NCBI GenBank assembly: GCA_041738345.1
Contig: JBGSPX010000059.1
Coordinates: 1-64,000, forward strand
Direction of reading: 5' to 3'
Length of the DNA: 64,000 nt
From: Proteocatella sp041738345
GTDB taxonomy: Bacteria > Bacillota > Clostridia > Peptostreptococcales > Filifactoraceae
The notes under the pieces were generated by a model, which saw nothing but the letters and a program-made list of their open reading frames with translations, ran no database searches and was not told the origin of the DNA. Shown one piece after another: positions 8,733-18,400 of this stretch. The position numbers were made by a program, and so were the translations under genes. Numbering within the stretch: position 1 is the first letter of the stretch; every line of letters begins with the position of its first letter.

Positions 8733-8779
8733 AAAAAAAGATATCCTCTTAATATTTATTTCGGAGTATATCTTTTTTT
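8733..8779. terminator. Bidirectional terminator
   Basis: Arms AAAAAAAGATAT and ATATCTTTTTTT enclose a short inner CTCT/GGAG stem. It separates the convergent ABC-transporter operon and cls, and gives a T-run on either strand. Confidence 0.8.
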
Positions 8780-8814
8780 GTATTTATAATTATTCACTTT
8801 TTAAATCCAATACT

Positions 8815-10305
8815 TTACAAAATTGGTGAGAATAATCTGCAAGTGTTCTCTATAAATCTTCTCCCTACTGATTTTTTAAGATACACTTCTGGATCCAAAA
8901 GTTCACAGTTAGCTATATCTCTTTCATACATTTCATAAAGCTGTTTTACCGACTCATCATCATAAATAAGTGCATTTATTTCTGCATTTATTTTAAAACT
9001 TCTTACGTCCATATTCGCAGTGCCTACACTTGCAAACTCATGGTCTACCATCATTACTTTTGAATGGATAAAACCTTTTTTATAAAAATAGATTTTTGCT
9101 CCAAGCTCTGCAATTTCTCCAATATAAGAGTGTGATGCATTGTATACTACAAAATGGTCTGGAATTCCAGGGAACATTATTCTTACATCCACCCCAGAAA
9201 GTACTGCCGATTTTATAGCTGTAACAAGTGATTCATCAGGTACAAAATACGGCGACTGAATATATACCGATTTTTTCGCATGGGTTATATTATAAAAATA
9301 TGACTGATAGATTGTCGGCTGCTCTGAATCTGTAGAAGATGCTGCAATCTGCACAACACTGTTTCCCTTAGGCTCGATATACATATGGAAATATTCTTTT
9401 TTAAACACCGCTTCACCCGTACGGTGAAACCAGTCTTGAAGAAATATCATTTGAAGCATAATAACTACATTGCCTTCAAATCTAAGATGTGTATCTCTCC
9501 AAAATCCAAATTTAGGATCTCCATGCACATACTCATCGCCAATATTTATGCCCCCTACATATCCAATTTTCCCATCTATAATTACAATCTTTCTATGATT
9601 TCTGTAATTTATATTTCTGTAATAAAGCACCTTATCTTGCATAAAGGCTTTAACCTCTATTCCTGCCTTTCTCATACTGCTTATAAACTTTCTTTTGGTA
9701 AGTAGTAGCGGATAACAGCCTACTGGATCATACATAACCTTTACTGCAACGCCCGCCTTAGCTCTTTCTATAAGTGCTTCTCTTATCTTATTGCCTATCT
9801 CATCATCCTTTATAATGTAGTATTCCATATGAATATGATGCTTGGCTTTTTTTATATCATTTAGTAAGCTTTCAAATTTTGCTACCCCTTCATCAAAAAG
9901 CGTCATCTTATTTCCCATAGTAATTGGCGTATTCCCGGAATTTAAAAGCAGTCTTATAGCTTGCTTATCTTCCTCATTAAAGAAATCATCACTCTCTTCG
10001 CAGTCAAGCCATGCCTTTTGCTCTTCTATCAAATTCAAAAGGTCATATGCTTCTCTAGAGCTATCCGATTTTATAAGCGCCTGTTTCATTTCTTTAATTT
10101 TTTTACTGCTTCGCCTTCTAAGATTTTCTCCAAATATAAAATACATTACAAGTCCAATACCAGGAAGTAAAATTAATAGTAGTAGCCAAATCATTGTACT
10201 TGCTGGGTTTCGTCTTTCAAAGAAAATTACAAATCCAATAGAAATAAGTGTAAAGACAAACCAAAACGCCGCCCCCGTCATGAATTGAAACATCGATAAA
10301 CTCAT
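8815..10305 (-). CDS. cls: Cardiolipin synthase (phospholipase D family)
   Basis: Membrane enzyme that condenses two phosphatidylglycerols into cardiolipin and glycerol. Two N-terminal membrane segments (about residues 8-28 and 38-58) precede two PLD catalytic halves. The first HxK motif is in HRKIVIIDGKIGYVGG (about residue 235) and the second in HSKVMMVDHEFASVGTAN (about residue 415). Length 496 residues is typical of the bacterial ClsA type. The ATG at 10305 follows GAGAGGGGAG by five bases. The glycosylase gene at 10329-11207 ends 23 bases upstream, so the two may be co-transcribed. Confidence 0.95.
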   Translation of the reverse strand: MSLSMFQFMTGAAFWFVFTLISIGFVIFFERRNPASTMIWLLLLILLPGIGLVMYFIFGENLRRRSSKKIKEMKQALIKSDSSREAYDLLNLIEEQKAWLDCEESDDFFNEEDKQAIRLLLNSGNTPITMGNKMTLFDEGVAKFESLLNDIKKAKHHIHMEYYIIKDDEIGNKIREALIERAKAGVAVKVMYDPVGCYPLLLTKRKFISSMRKAGIEVKAFMQDKVLYYRNINYRNHRKIVIIDGKIGYVGGINIGDEYVHGDPKFGFWRDTHLRFEGNVVIMLQMIFLQDWFHRTGEAVFKKEYFHMYIEPKGNSVVQIAASSTDSEQPTIYQSYFYNITHAKKSVYIQSPYFVPDESLVTAIKSAVLSGVDVRIMFPGIPDHFVVYNASHSYIGEIAELGAKIYFYKKGFIHSKVMMVDHEFASVGTANMDVRSFKINAEINALIYDDESVKQLYEMYERDIANCELLDPEVYLKKSVGRRFIENTCRLFSPIL

Positions 10306-10328
10306 AAATTCTCCCCTCTCGCCTAAAA

Positions 10329-11207
10329 CTATTTACCTAATTTATGCTCCCTTGCATAATAAAATAGATATTGCTGTGCAAACCCTGCCTGATTTCCAAA
10401 AACATCAAGCCCTCTAGCTTTTATTTTCTTTAAATTTTTTTCTGGCTCATCCATATAATATTCATTCATAATTTTTATAACCCAAGTATCTACCGGAAAT
10501 GCCTGTTCATGTGAAAATGCAAACAGCAGTATGCAGTCCGCGACTTTTGGGCCTACCCCACTTAATTTCATAAGTTCTTTGTGTGCATCTTCATAACTCA
10601 TATTAGCAAGCGCTTCTATGTCCACTTCACTGTTTAAAAGCATATTTGCCGTAGTTTTTATATATGAAGCTCTAAACCCAACCTTAATTGCTGCTAAATC
10701 CTCATCTGAAATATTTGCTACATCTTCAATACTAGGAAAAGCATATCTTTTTTCCCCTCTAAACTCCCCTATTTCTTTTCCACAGTACTGACTTAATAAA
10801 TTCACAGAACGTTTTATTCTAGGAATCTGATTATTAGCCGATATTATAAAAGAAATAATCATTTCAAACGCATCCTGCTTCAGAATTCTTAGTCCATTTC
10901 CAAACTCAGTTGCTCTCTTAAGATTTTCATCTAGCGTCGAAAGCTCTTTTCTTAAAGCTACATAATCTCTTCCAAAATCAAAATATTCCTGCCATATATC
11001 ATAAAATTCCTGCACAGTAGTATTTTCTAAAATAACTTCATCTGCATTTTTGCTTACATTTATAACTTTGCCCTTAGCAACTATAGTATAGGAGCCATCA
11101 TCTTCCTTCACCCATCTAAAACACTGACCATTTTCAAAAATATGCTTTGGTTCAAACTCCAGCACATTTTTTAATATTACCGAACGATTTTTTTCAAAAA
11201 TTTCCAT
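10329..11207 (-). CDS. ogg: 8-oxoguanine DNA glycosylase/AP lyase (OGG1 type)
   Basis: Base-excision repair enzyme removing 8-oxoguanine opposite C. It has an OGG N-terminal domain (FENGQCFRW, residues 24-32) and an HhH-GPD domain. The hairpin LSGVGPKVADC carries the Schiff-base lysine K221, and PVDTW carries the catalytic aspartate D240, both matching the human OGG1 arrangement. The 292-residue length fits bacterial OGG1-like proteins. The ATG lies after AGGAGGAGC. It is divergent from cobT and transcribed toward cls. Confidence 0.92.
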   Translation of the reverse strand: MEIFEKNRSVILKNVLEFEPKHIFENGQCFRWVKEDDGSYTIVAKGKVINVSKNADEVILENTTVQEFYDIWQEYFDFGRDYVALRKELSTLDENLKRATEFGNGLRILKQDAFEMIISFIISANNQIPRIKRSVNLLSQYCGKEIGEFRGEKRYAFPSIEDVANISDEDLAAIKVGFRASYIKTTANMLLNSEVDIEALANMSYEDAHKELMKLSGVGPKVADCILLFAFSHEQAFPVDTWVIKIMNEYYMDEPEKNLKKIKARGLDVFGNQAGFAQQYLFYYAREHKLGK

Positions 11208-11259
11208 AGCTCCTCCTAAATCTTCATTTTCTAAAATTATACTACATAAGTCAAAAATC

Positions 11260-11268
11260 TGCTATAAT
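11260..11268 (+). promoter_or_regulatory. Extended -10 promoter of cobT
   Basis: TGcTATAAT lies about 37 bases before the cobT start codon. No convincing -35 is present. Confidence 0.5.
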
Positions 11269-11304
11269 TAAACCATATATAAATGATTATTAAAGGAGAA
11301 ACTC

Positions 11305-12390
11305 ATGGAAAATTATCAAGCTATATTAAGCTCTACGTTAGAAAAAATAAAACCTATAAATCAAGATTACATAAAACTTGCACAAAAAAGACAAAACAAT
11401 CTCACCAAACCTCCCGGCTCTCTTGGAAAACTCGAAGAAATAAGTATAAGACTTGCTGGAATATACCAAAAAGAATTTTATGAAACCAATCCCAAAGTAG
11501 TAATAACTTATGGTGGTGACCACGGCATATACGAAGAAGGTATAAGTCAGCAGCCTCAAGCAATAACCGCTATGCATTTCCCAAACTATGTAAAAGGCAC
11601 CTGCGCCATAGGAATTCTTTCAAGTTTTCATAAAAGTGATGTAGTTGGTGTAGATGTGGGTATAAATACAGACGAGCCTTTAGAAGGCATCATTAATCGA
11701 AAAATAAGAAAAGGTACCTCAAACTTTGCAAAAGGCCCTGCTATGACTCGCAGCGAAGCTATCCAATCATTAGCTATAGGTATTGAACTAGCTGAAGAAT
11801 ATATCCAAAAAGGATATAAAGTTATAGGGCTTGGAGAAATGGGCATCTGTAATACTTCTCCAAGTAGTGCAATTATTTCAGTCCTTTCTCAAAAAGACCC
11901 AAATGAGGTAACAGGACTTGGTGCTGGTACTCCAAGTTCAGGACTTCAGCATAAAATAGATACTATACGAAAAGGAATTGAACTTAACCATCCTGATAGA
12001 ACTGATGCTATAGATGTTCTCTCAAAAGTTGGCGGATTTGAAATAGGTGCTATTGCAGGCACAATTTTAGGCTGTGCCTCAAATTCAATTCCAGTCGTGC
12101 TTGATGGTTTTATATCATATGCAGCTGCACTGCTTGCTCAAATTCTATGTCCACTTTCAGTGGAATATATGATAGCCTCTCACAAATCTTCAGAACCCGC
12201 ATCAGCTCTAGCACTTGAAATGCTTGGACTAAAAGCTCCACTTGATATGGATATGAGACTTGGCGAAGGTAGTGGCGCTGTACTTATGTTTCATATAATA
12301 GATGCCGCTAACAACGTATATACTCATATGCATACCTTTGAAGATTCTGCTGTCCCAGATACAGGTCTAGATACTTCACTAAATCTATAA
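11305..12390 (+). CDS. cobT: Nicotinate-nucleotide--dimethylbenzimidazole phosphoribosyltransferase CobT
   Basis: Activates the lower-ligand base of cobamides by forming alpha-ribazole phosphate from nicotinate mononucleotide and a benzimidazole. Family motifs include TKPPGSLGKLE near residue 35, VITYGGDHG, GLGEMGICNT and GEGSGA near residue 320, which carries the catalytic glutamate. The 361-residue length is normal. The ATG follows GGAG by six bases. No other cobalamin genes lie nearby and no cobalamin riboswitch was seen, so it stands alone. The B12-dependent ribonucleotide reductase in this window gives the cell a use for cobamides. Confidence 0.95.
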   Translation: MENYQAILSSTLEKIKPINQDYIKLAQKRQNNLTKPPGSLGKLEEISIRLAGIYQKEFYETNPKVVITYGGDHGIYEEGISQQPQAITAMHFPNYVKGTCAIGILSSFHKSDVVGVDVGINTDEPLEGIINRKIRKGTSNFAKGPAMTRSEAIQSLAIGIELAEEYIQKGYKVIGLGEMGICNTSPSSAIISVLSQKDPNEVTGLGAGTPSSGLQHKIDTIRKGIELNHPDRTDAIDVLSKVGGFEIGAIAGTILGCASNSIPVVLDGFISYAAALLAQILCPLSVEYMIASHKSSEPASALALEMLGLKAPLDMDMRLGEGSGAVLMFHIIDAANNVYTHMHTFEDSAVPDTGLDTSLNL

Positions 12391-12456
12391 CTTTATCAAA
12401 CTAAATTTACTCAAGCTATTAAAAACAATAATATAAAATTTGAAAGGGGATTTATT

Positions 12457-14205
12457 ATGACTTCAAACAAAACATACAAAGACCAGTACAAATTATGGCT
12501 TGAATCATCCATAATAGATGCACAAACAAAATCAGAATTACGCGCAATAACTGATGAAACTGAAATCGAAGACCGCTTTTATCAAGATTTAGAATTTGGA
12601 ACTGCTGGTCTTAGAGGTAAAATTGGTGCTGGCACAAATAGAATGAATGAATATATAATCGCAAGAGCTACTGACGCTTTTGCTAAAGTTATAAAATCAC
12701 AGGGCGAAGAATTTGCAAAAAAAGGCGTAGCTATAGCTTATGACTGTAGACTTTTTTCTAAGGAATTTTCCCTTACTGCAGCACTTGTCCTTGCATCTCA
12801 CGGTATAAAAACCTATCTATTTGATGCCCTAAGACCTACTCCAGAACTTAGTTTTGCTATAAGAAGACTTGGCGCTGCCGGAGGAATCAATGTGACTGCA
12901 AGTCACAATCCAAAAAACTACAATGGCTATAAAGTATATTGGCAGGAAGGCAGTCAGATAAAAGACGATATCGCTGACCAAATCCTTGCAGAAATAAATA
13001 AAATAAATAGCTTTGAAGAAATAGAATTTTTAGCAAATCGTACAAAATATACTGAAGCATATGCGCTTTCAAATAATCTCCTTGAATATATTGGAAGTGA
13101 AATAGATGATGAATTTGTAAAAGAAGTTAAAGCCCAGTCTCTAAATGATGAAGCTCTAAAAAAAGATATAAACATTGTATATACTCCGCTAAACGGTGCC
13201 GGAAATATACTTGTTAGAAGAGTACTTGCTGAAAGAGGCTTTGGAAATGTCCACATAGTAAAAGAACAGGAGCTTCCAGACGGCACATTCCCTACAATAG
13301 AATATCCAAACCCTGAAGATACTAGAGCGTTTGAGTACTCTCTAAAACTAGGTGAAAAAGTAGCTGCCGACATCCTAATTGCAACCGACCCTGACTGTGA
13401 CAGAGTTGCTATAATGGTAAAACATAATGGAGAGTATATAGCGCTAAACGGAAACCAAGCTGGAGTTATCTTAATCCACTATATACTATCTCAAATGCAT
13501 ACCCAAAATAAAATAAAACCAAACTCACTTATAGTAAAATCAATAGTAACCGCAGAAATGGGCACACTTATTGCCCAAAAATACGGTGTAGAAATGCAGA
13601 GTGTGCTTACAGGCTTTAAAAATATATTTGCAATCCAAAATGCCCTTGATATAACAAAGGATAAACATATGATAATGGGCTATGAAGAGAGCATTGGTTA
13701 TGCCGTAGGTACTTTCGTAAGAGATAAAGATGCCGTAACTTCAAGCATGATGTTTGCTGAAGCATGTGCATACTATATGACACAGGGAAAAACTCTAATA
13801 GATGTGCTTGAAGAATTATATAAAGAATTCGGTTACCATAAAGAAGATACTATCTCCATAGTACAAGAAGGAATTACAGGACAGCAGAAGATAGCTCAGA
13901 TGATGGAAGAATACAGAAAGCTTTATCCAACTCAGATAGGCGAAATGAAGCTTCTAAAGTACACTGACTACAGAACACAGGAAGAACTAAACCTTGCTAC
14001 AAAAGAAATTTCAAAAGTATATATTGAAAAGCAAAATGCCGTAAAATTCCAATTTGAATGTGGAAGCTGGTATGCGCTTAGACCATCTGGCACCGAGCCA
14101 AAAATCAAAATTTATGTATGTAGCCGTGGCGAAAATGCTGAAAAAGCATCTCAAAAATTAGAAGACCTTAAAACTACGGTTATTTCTGAATTAAATAAAA
14201 TATAA
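12457..14205 (+). CDS. pgcA: Phosphoglucomutase/phosphomannomutase (alpha-PGM, PgcA type)
   Basis: Interconverts glucose-1-phosphate and glucose-6-phosphate (and possibly mannose phosphates), feeding UDP-glucose and wall glycan synthesis. The alpha-D-phosphohexomutase domains appear in order: an N-terminal TAGLRGKIG, the phosphoserine loop TASHNP (about residue 147), the metal loop DPDCDR (about 310), the sugar loop GYEESIGYAVG (about 410) and the phosphate-binding RPSGTEPKIK near the C-terminus. At 582 residues it is the long PgcA form. The ATG follows AAAGGGG. A strong hairpin at 14246-14281 ends the transcript. Confidence 0.95.
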   Translation: MTSNKTYKDQYKLWLESSIIDAQTKSELRAITDETEIEDRFYQDLEFGTAGLRGKIGAGTNRMNEYIIARATDAFAKVIKSQGEEFAKKGVAIAYDCRLFSKEFSLTAALVLASHGIKTYLFDALRPTPELSFAIRRLGAAGGINVTASHNPKNYNGYKVYWQEGSQIKDDIADQILAEINKINSFEEIEFLANRTKYTEAYALSNNLLEYIGSEIDDEFVKEVKAQSLNDEALKKDINIVYTPLNGAGNILVRRVLAERGFGNVHIVKEQELPDGTFPTIEYPNPEDTRAFEYSLKLGEKVAADILIATDPDCDRVAIMVKHNGEYIALNGNQAGVILIHYILSQMHTQNKIKPNSLIVKSIVTAEMGTLIAQKYGVEMQSVLTGFKNIFAIQNALDITKDKHMIMGYEESIGYAVGTFVRDKDAVTSSMMFAEACAYYMTQGKTLIDVLEELYKEFGYHKEDTISIVQEGITGQQKIAQMMEEYRKLYPTQIGEMKLLKYTDYRTQEELNLATKEISKVYIEKQNAVKFQFECGSWYALRPSGTEPKIKIYVCSRGENAEKASQKLEDLKTTVISELNKI

Positions 14206-14245
14206 ACAGGGTTATACTAGCTGAACTTAAATAAAACACTTAAAT

Positions 14246-14281
14246 AAAAAAATAGACCGTATTACTACAGTCTATTTTTTT
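14246..14281. terminator. Bidirectional terminator between pgcA and tagA
   Basis: A 12-bp stem of AAAAAAATAGAC with GTCTATTTTTTT, giving a T-run on either strand between convergent genes. Confidence 0.85.
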
Positions 14282-14283
14282 AT

Positions 14284-15033
14284 TTATTTCATCGGTTTAT
14301 CTTTTTTTATAAGCACATTGAGTGCAAAAATTGGAAGCGCGCCTGCACGCTTTATTCTCCATGGTTCTTTAGCAAGTCTATATGCCCACTCCATACCTGT
14401 TTTTTGGTATATCTTTGGAGCACGTTTTACATTCCCAGATATTACATCAAGTGACCCGCCTACGCCCATAAGCAGTCCTACACCTAGTGAATCTTTGTAT
14501 TCATCTATAAAATATTCCTGATTAGGAGCGCCAAATGCCACAAACAGCATATCCGGTTTTTTTATCTTTATATCTTCAATTACTGCAAGTTCATCTTGAT
14601 GACCTTTATTTCCAGTATGGAGTCCTTTGAAATATCCATGATGCGTTCCTGCTACCACAAGCTTCGGATATTTCCTTTGAAGTGCTTCTGCGGCCTGCTT
14701 TGCTACAGGGTCCTTACCCCCTAAAAGATATATGCTCTTATCATGTTCTGCCGCATACTCTACAAGCTTCACCATAAGATCAATTCCTGTTACTCTCTCT
14801 GTTAGCGGCTGTTTCACAAGTTTTGAACCTATTACAAGCCCTATTCCATCAGGAACTACCATACTTGCTTGCTCTATAAAGTCCTTTAAACGAGGCTGCT
14901 CATTTGCCTTAACTACAATCTCACTATTTGGCGTAACTATTACAAATGGTTTCTCAGGATTTATTCCATCCGTGGCGCGTTTAAGTGCCGTATTCATATC
15001 TACATGGTCTATTCTAATTCCTAAAATTTTCAC
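14284..15033 (-). CDS. tagA: WecG/TagA/CpsF-family glycosyltransferase (GT26)
   Basis: Transfers N-acetylmannosamine (or a similar sugar) to an undecaprenyl-linked GlcNAc in the synthesis of teichoic acid or secondary wall polymers at the inner face of the membrane. It shows the GT26 signatures TPNSE (residue 34 on), VVPDGIG with the presumed catalytic D62, ERVTGID, LLGG and GAPNQE. Length 249 is normal. The start is GTG at 15033, ten bases after AAAGGAG and inside the 3' end of csaB (20-base overlap), so translation is probably coupled. Its position after csaB suggests it helps build the polymer that CsaB pyruvylates. Confidence 0.9.
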   Translation of the reverse strand: MKILGIRIDHVDMNTALKRATDGINPEKPFVIVTPNSEIVVKANEQPRLKDFIEQASMVVPDGIGLVIGSKLVKQPLTERVTGIDLMVKLVEYAAEHDKSIYLLGGKDPVAKQAAEALQRKYPKLVVAGTHHGYFKGLHTGNKGHQDELAVIEDIKIKKPDMLFVAFGAPNQEYFIDEYKDSLGVGLLMGVGGSLDVISGNVKRAPKIYQKTGMEWAYRLAKEPWRIKRAGALPIFALNVLIKKDKPMK

Positions 15034-16141
15034 TTTTTAGTAGCTCCTTTACCATCTTATTATTCTTAAGTGCCTTTTCTTTCATATATTCTGCTGTATC
15101 TGAAGTCTTCTCTTTAAGCTCGTCTATATTTTCCATAGCACTTAGAATTTGCTTATAAAGTTCTTGAGCATCTATATCCTTAACATCCATTGGAACTTCT
15201 CTTTTCATTTCATTGAATAAGCTATCTACCTTAGGGTCATATGACACTGCTATAGGATATGCATTACATACCGTAGCAAATATAAGCCCATGAAGTCTCA
15301 TAGAAAGCACTATATCCATATTTACCATAACTGATAAAAACGCTTCTTCCGTCATAAGGTTTTTAAGCACATGAAGTTTGCATGAATCTTGCTGCGTTAA
15401 AGAAGTCTTTGCTAATATACGTTCACTTATTTCAAGATCATGAGGAAAATGAAATGGTAAAAGTACAATATTCATATCCTTATCTTTAAAAAGCTCTGCC
15501 ATCTTTGCAATTTCATCTATTATATTATCTGTACAATCTTTCCATGACCTCATCGATATTCCTAGCGTAAGTTTCTTTGTGTCTACGTTGTTTTGCTCAA
15601 GTATATCTTTGCCTACTTGAAAGTCAGGCTTATTTAATGAAAATACAGTATCAGTCGTTACTTCTATATTTTTGGTAACTCCCATAGAAATAAGTTCATT
15701 TTTCGAATTTTCATCTCTTACATTTATAATATCCAGCTGATTAAATAGTTTTGCAAGTTTTTTTCTATTGTCCTCGTGAATAACAGGCCCAATACCTTGA
15801 GAATATATCATAACTTTTTTCTTGAAAAGTTTTTTAGCTATATAAACTACTGCAAGATAATAAAGCATAGAACGTTTTGAAGTAACATCTTGAAACAAAG
15901 AGCCTCCTCCACTTATAAATAAGTCCGCATCCTTAAGTTCTTTGAATAACGAAAAAATGCTCATTCTATCGATAGCTCTTATTCCATTTTTTCTGGCTGT
16001 AAATTCAGGATTTGCTGAAAGTGCCACAAGCTCTGCCTCTGGAATTTCACTTTTTATTCCTTTTAGCATTGCATGAAGTATTGCTTCATCACCCACATTG
16101 TCAAATCCAAAATAACCTGACAAAAGAATCTTATAACTCAT
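15014..16141 (-). CDS. csaB: Polysaccharide pyruvyl transferase CsaB
   Basis: Adds a pyruvyl ketal to the secondary cell-wall polymer, creating the ligand bound by SLH domains. The 375-residue protein begins ILLSGYFGFDNVGDEAIL and has SGGGSLFQD, YSQGIGPV, TTDTVF and SMRLHGLIFA, all characteristic of the CsaB/PssM pyruvyltransferase family. It overlaps the end of the DUF5693 gene by 11 bases and the start of tagA by 20, so the three form a tight operon. Two SLH-domain proteins in this window (32266-33966 and 53963-58882) are obvious clients. Confidence 0.93.
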   Translation of the reverse strand: MSYKILLSGYFGFDNVGDEAILHAMLKGIKSEIPEAELVALSANPEFTARKNGIRAIDRMSIFSLFKELKDADLFISGGGSLFQDVTSKRSMLYYLAVVYIAKKLFKKKVMIYSQGIGPVIHEDNRKKLAKLFNQLDIINVRDENSKNELISMGVTKNIEVTTDTVFSLNKPDFQVGKDILEQNNVDTKKLTLGISMRSWKDCTDNIIDEIAKMAELFKDKDMNIVLLPFHFPHDLEISERILAKTSLTQQDSCKLHVLKNLMTEEAFLSVMVNMDIVLSMRLHGLIFATVCNAYPIAVSYDPKVDSLFNEMKREVPMDVKDIDAQELYKQILSAMENIDELKEKTSDTAEYMKEKALKNNKMVKELLKSENFRN

Positions 16142-18287
16142 TTAATACACTGCCTTTCCTTCTATTAAGCTGTTTATTAAACTGTGCTTGAATAGCTTCC
16201 ACTATTAAAATTATAACTATAGCTACTAGCGTTCCCACTATAATTTCTGCCCCAGTTCTATAAAGAGATACAATAAGCGCGGCTTTTGTATGAGAAAAAG
16301 TGTTTACTGTATTTACAAGTCCGATACTTGCAAATACCATTAATGGAAATTTAAATTTATGCGCTCTATTAGTATATGCAAAATACATCATAATTATAGT
16401 GAATGGGAAACCTACAAATATCGCTTTAGTTCTCGGTCTAGCTGGGAATATAAACTCTAGGAAATTTCTAAGAAGTACCTCTGCCATAGATGGTTCTGCT
16501 GCTGAATTTCCTGACCTTGACATAAATATCATCAATATTACTGCAAATATTCCAACTACAGCAATTTGCCAAATCATTATCTTATCTGTGGCTAATCTTA
16601 ATACATCATTCTTACTAATACCTATCTGTTTATCAGATAAATCTCTTTTGTATCCAAAGTAAGCAATATACATAAGCATTACAATAAGCATTGGAATCAT
16701 CTGTGAGAATTTTACCCCTGCAAAAGTCTCTATTCCAAGAAGATATCTGCTATGAGTAAGCATTGCTATCTCAAAAAGCACACTTCCCATGCATATAGCT
16801 ATAACTGATAGAAGTACCCCTTCTGCTTTAACAAAAGCTTTAAGCTTACTTGTATATAGTAATTCTTCATCAATTTTCTTTTGAAGTGATAGTAAATAAC
16901 AACCTGCCAGCGTAGGAAATGCCATTGCCCCAAGAAGTGCACCTATCTTTTCAACAATGCTAAGCATTATTCCACTACCTAATATCCCTACACTAAATAT
17001 TGCTCCTATGCAAAGAATTATATACAGATTTCTTTTTTTGATATTTAATAGGTTATCAAGTATCATAAGCCACGCTGCTATTATTCCAATCATTATAGGA
17101 ATTTTCATAAATCTACTTGTATCAAAAAACTCCATAGTTTTAATTTTAGCTGGCTTCATATCAAGTACTGATAGTCGCTTTTCTAAATTATCAAGTACAT
17201 TTTTATAAGCCTGAGGGTCTGCTACAAATCTATTTTCCATTACAAAAGGTTTCATAGAAACTACTCTTATATTTCTCGTAGTAATTCCTCTAAACATTAT
17301 ATTTGCAATTTCTTCTCCATTATGATGGAATGGTATTTCATAATCATATTTATTTGTAACAAAATCCCAAGTTAAATATGAGCCCACTGCATCAAAGTCC
17401 ATAAGCTTAACTAAATCATTTATTCCATCAATCTTCAAATATCCACCTTGAGAACTTGACTCAATAAGCGCTACCGCTATATTGTTATCTTCTAAGAAGT
17501 TGCCGAATTTTTCAAATTCTGGGGTAACAAATTTTTTCTTGCCATCTACGGGTTTCTCTTCCTGAATTTTTTTAAATGCCGGATAATCATACCCTAATAC
17601 TTGATTTCCACTAAATATTATATGACTTGGTTCAATATTATTTTTTTCAACAGTATTTATAAATCTGTCTATAGATTTACCTGCATCTTGGAATTCTGAA
17701 TAAAATGTAGGAGAAAGAATAACTCCATAACCTGATTTTTTAGATAATGCTATAGCATTTTCATCATATCCAATTCCCACTACTTCAAGCATAGAGCCTG
17801 ACCACACTGGTGCAGTAACAATCTTTTGTCCATAAGAACCTACCGTTAATACTTGACCCTCTATATAGTCAAGAGAATTACCTTCAATTCTTATAGTATT
17901 TTTATCCTCTAAAGTAACATTTCTGTGTGACTTTCTTACATCATTAAACCCATTATATATCCTTTTTATAAGCGCTTCATCTTTAGACTCTACAATCATA
18001 TCATAGCCTTCCATTCTTGTAGACAAGCTATAATTTGGATTCTGCTTTAAGCTTTGAACCGTATCTTCTTTTATTAGCATATTTTGGATACCAGTTTCTT
18101 TCATATCAGCCAAAAGCTGCTCCATGCTTTTACCTTCTTGTGAAGCTACTTTTTCAAGTTCTGAATAATACATATTAACTTCATACGTCTTATAATCTAG
18201 TTCTCTATCAAATCTTTGATAAGATAGTATTACTGAAAATACAATACCTATGGCCATAAAAAATGCCAAAACTCTATTTATTTTCAT
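16131..18287 (-). CDS. DUF5693 family multi-pass membrane protein
   Basis: A 718-residue membrane protein matching DUF5693, a family of unknown biochemical function commonly found next to csaB in Clostridia. Residues 7-28 form a signal anchor. Residues about 30-395 form a large, mostly hydrophilic, probably extracytoplasmic domain (it contains a TFYSEFQ segment and a repeated search-like alpha/beta pattern). Residues about 400-700 hold around nine or ten membrane segments. I start at ATG 18287, whose ribosome site GAAAGGA lies upstream; the in-frame TTG at 18302 overlaps that site. It is the first gene of the csaB-tagA operon, suggesting a role in wall-polymer transport or assembly. Confidence 0.8.
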   Translation of the reverse strand: MKINRVLAFFMAIGIVFSVILSYQRFDRELDYKTYEVNMYYSELEKVASQEGKSMEQLLADMKETGIQNMLIKEDTVQSLKQNPNYSLSTRMEGYDMIVESKDEALIKRIYNGFNDVRKSHRNVTLEDKNTIRIEGNSLDYIEGQVLTVGSYGQKIVTAPVWSGSMLEVVGIGYDENAIALSKKSGYGVILSPTFYSEFQDAGKSIDRFINTVEKNNIEPSHIIFSGNQVLGYDYPAFKKIQEEKPVDGKKKFVTPEFEKFGNFLEDNNIAVALIESSSQGGYLKIDGINDLVKLMDFDAVGSYLTWDFVTNKYDYEIPFHHNGEEIANIMFRGITTRNIRVVSMKPFVMENRFVADPQAYKNVLDNLEKRLSVLDMKPAKIKTMEFFDTSRFMKIPIMIGIIAAWLMILDNLLNIKKRNLYIILCIGAIFSVGILGSGIMLSIVEKIGALLGAMAFPTLAGCYLLSLQKKIDEELLYTSKLKAFVKAEGVLLSVIAICMGSVLFEIAMLTHSRYLLGIETFAGVKFSQMIPMLIVMLMYIAYFGYKRDLSDKQIGISKNDVLRLATDKIMIWQIAVVGIFAVILMIFMSRSGNSAAEPSMAEVLLRNFLEFIFPARPRTKAIFVGFPFTIIMMYFAYTNRAHKFKFPLMVFASIGLVNTVNTFSHTKAALIVSLYRTGAEIIVGTLVAIVIILIVEAIQAQFNKQLNRRKGSVLNEL

Positions 18288-18360
18288 ATGTCTTCCTTTC
18301 AAATCCTATTTATTTTTGTGCATACGGTAATATTATAACACTATAAATCTATTAATACAA

Positions 18361-18387
18361 CAAAAAACCAGCCGCCTAAGCGACTGG
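18361..18387 (-). terminator. Intrinsic terminator after ndoA
   Basis: An 8-bp GC-rich stem (18368-18375 with 18380-18387), four-base loop and six T residues on the minus strand. It ends the acpS-alr-ndoA transcript. Confidence 0.92.
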
Positions 18388-18400
18388 CATATGTACAGAA

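Noticed and set aside
16131..18302. Longer start at TTG 18302 for the DUF5693 gene
   Set aside because: The TTG overlaps the GAAAGGA ribosome site that correctly precedes ATG 18287.
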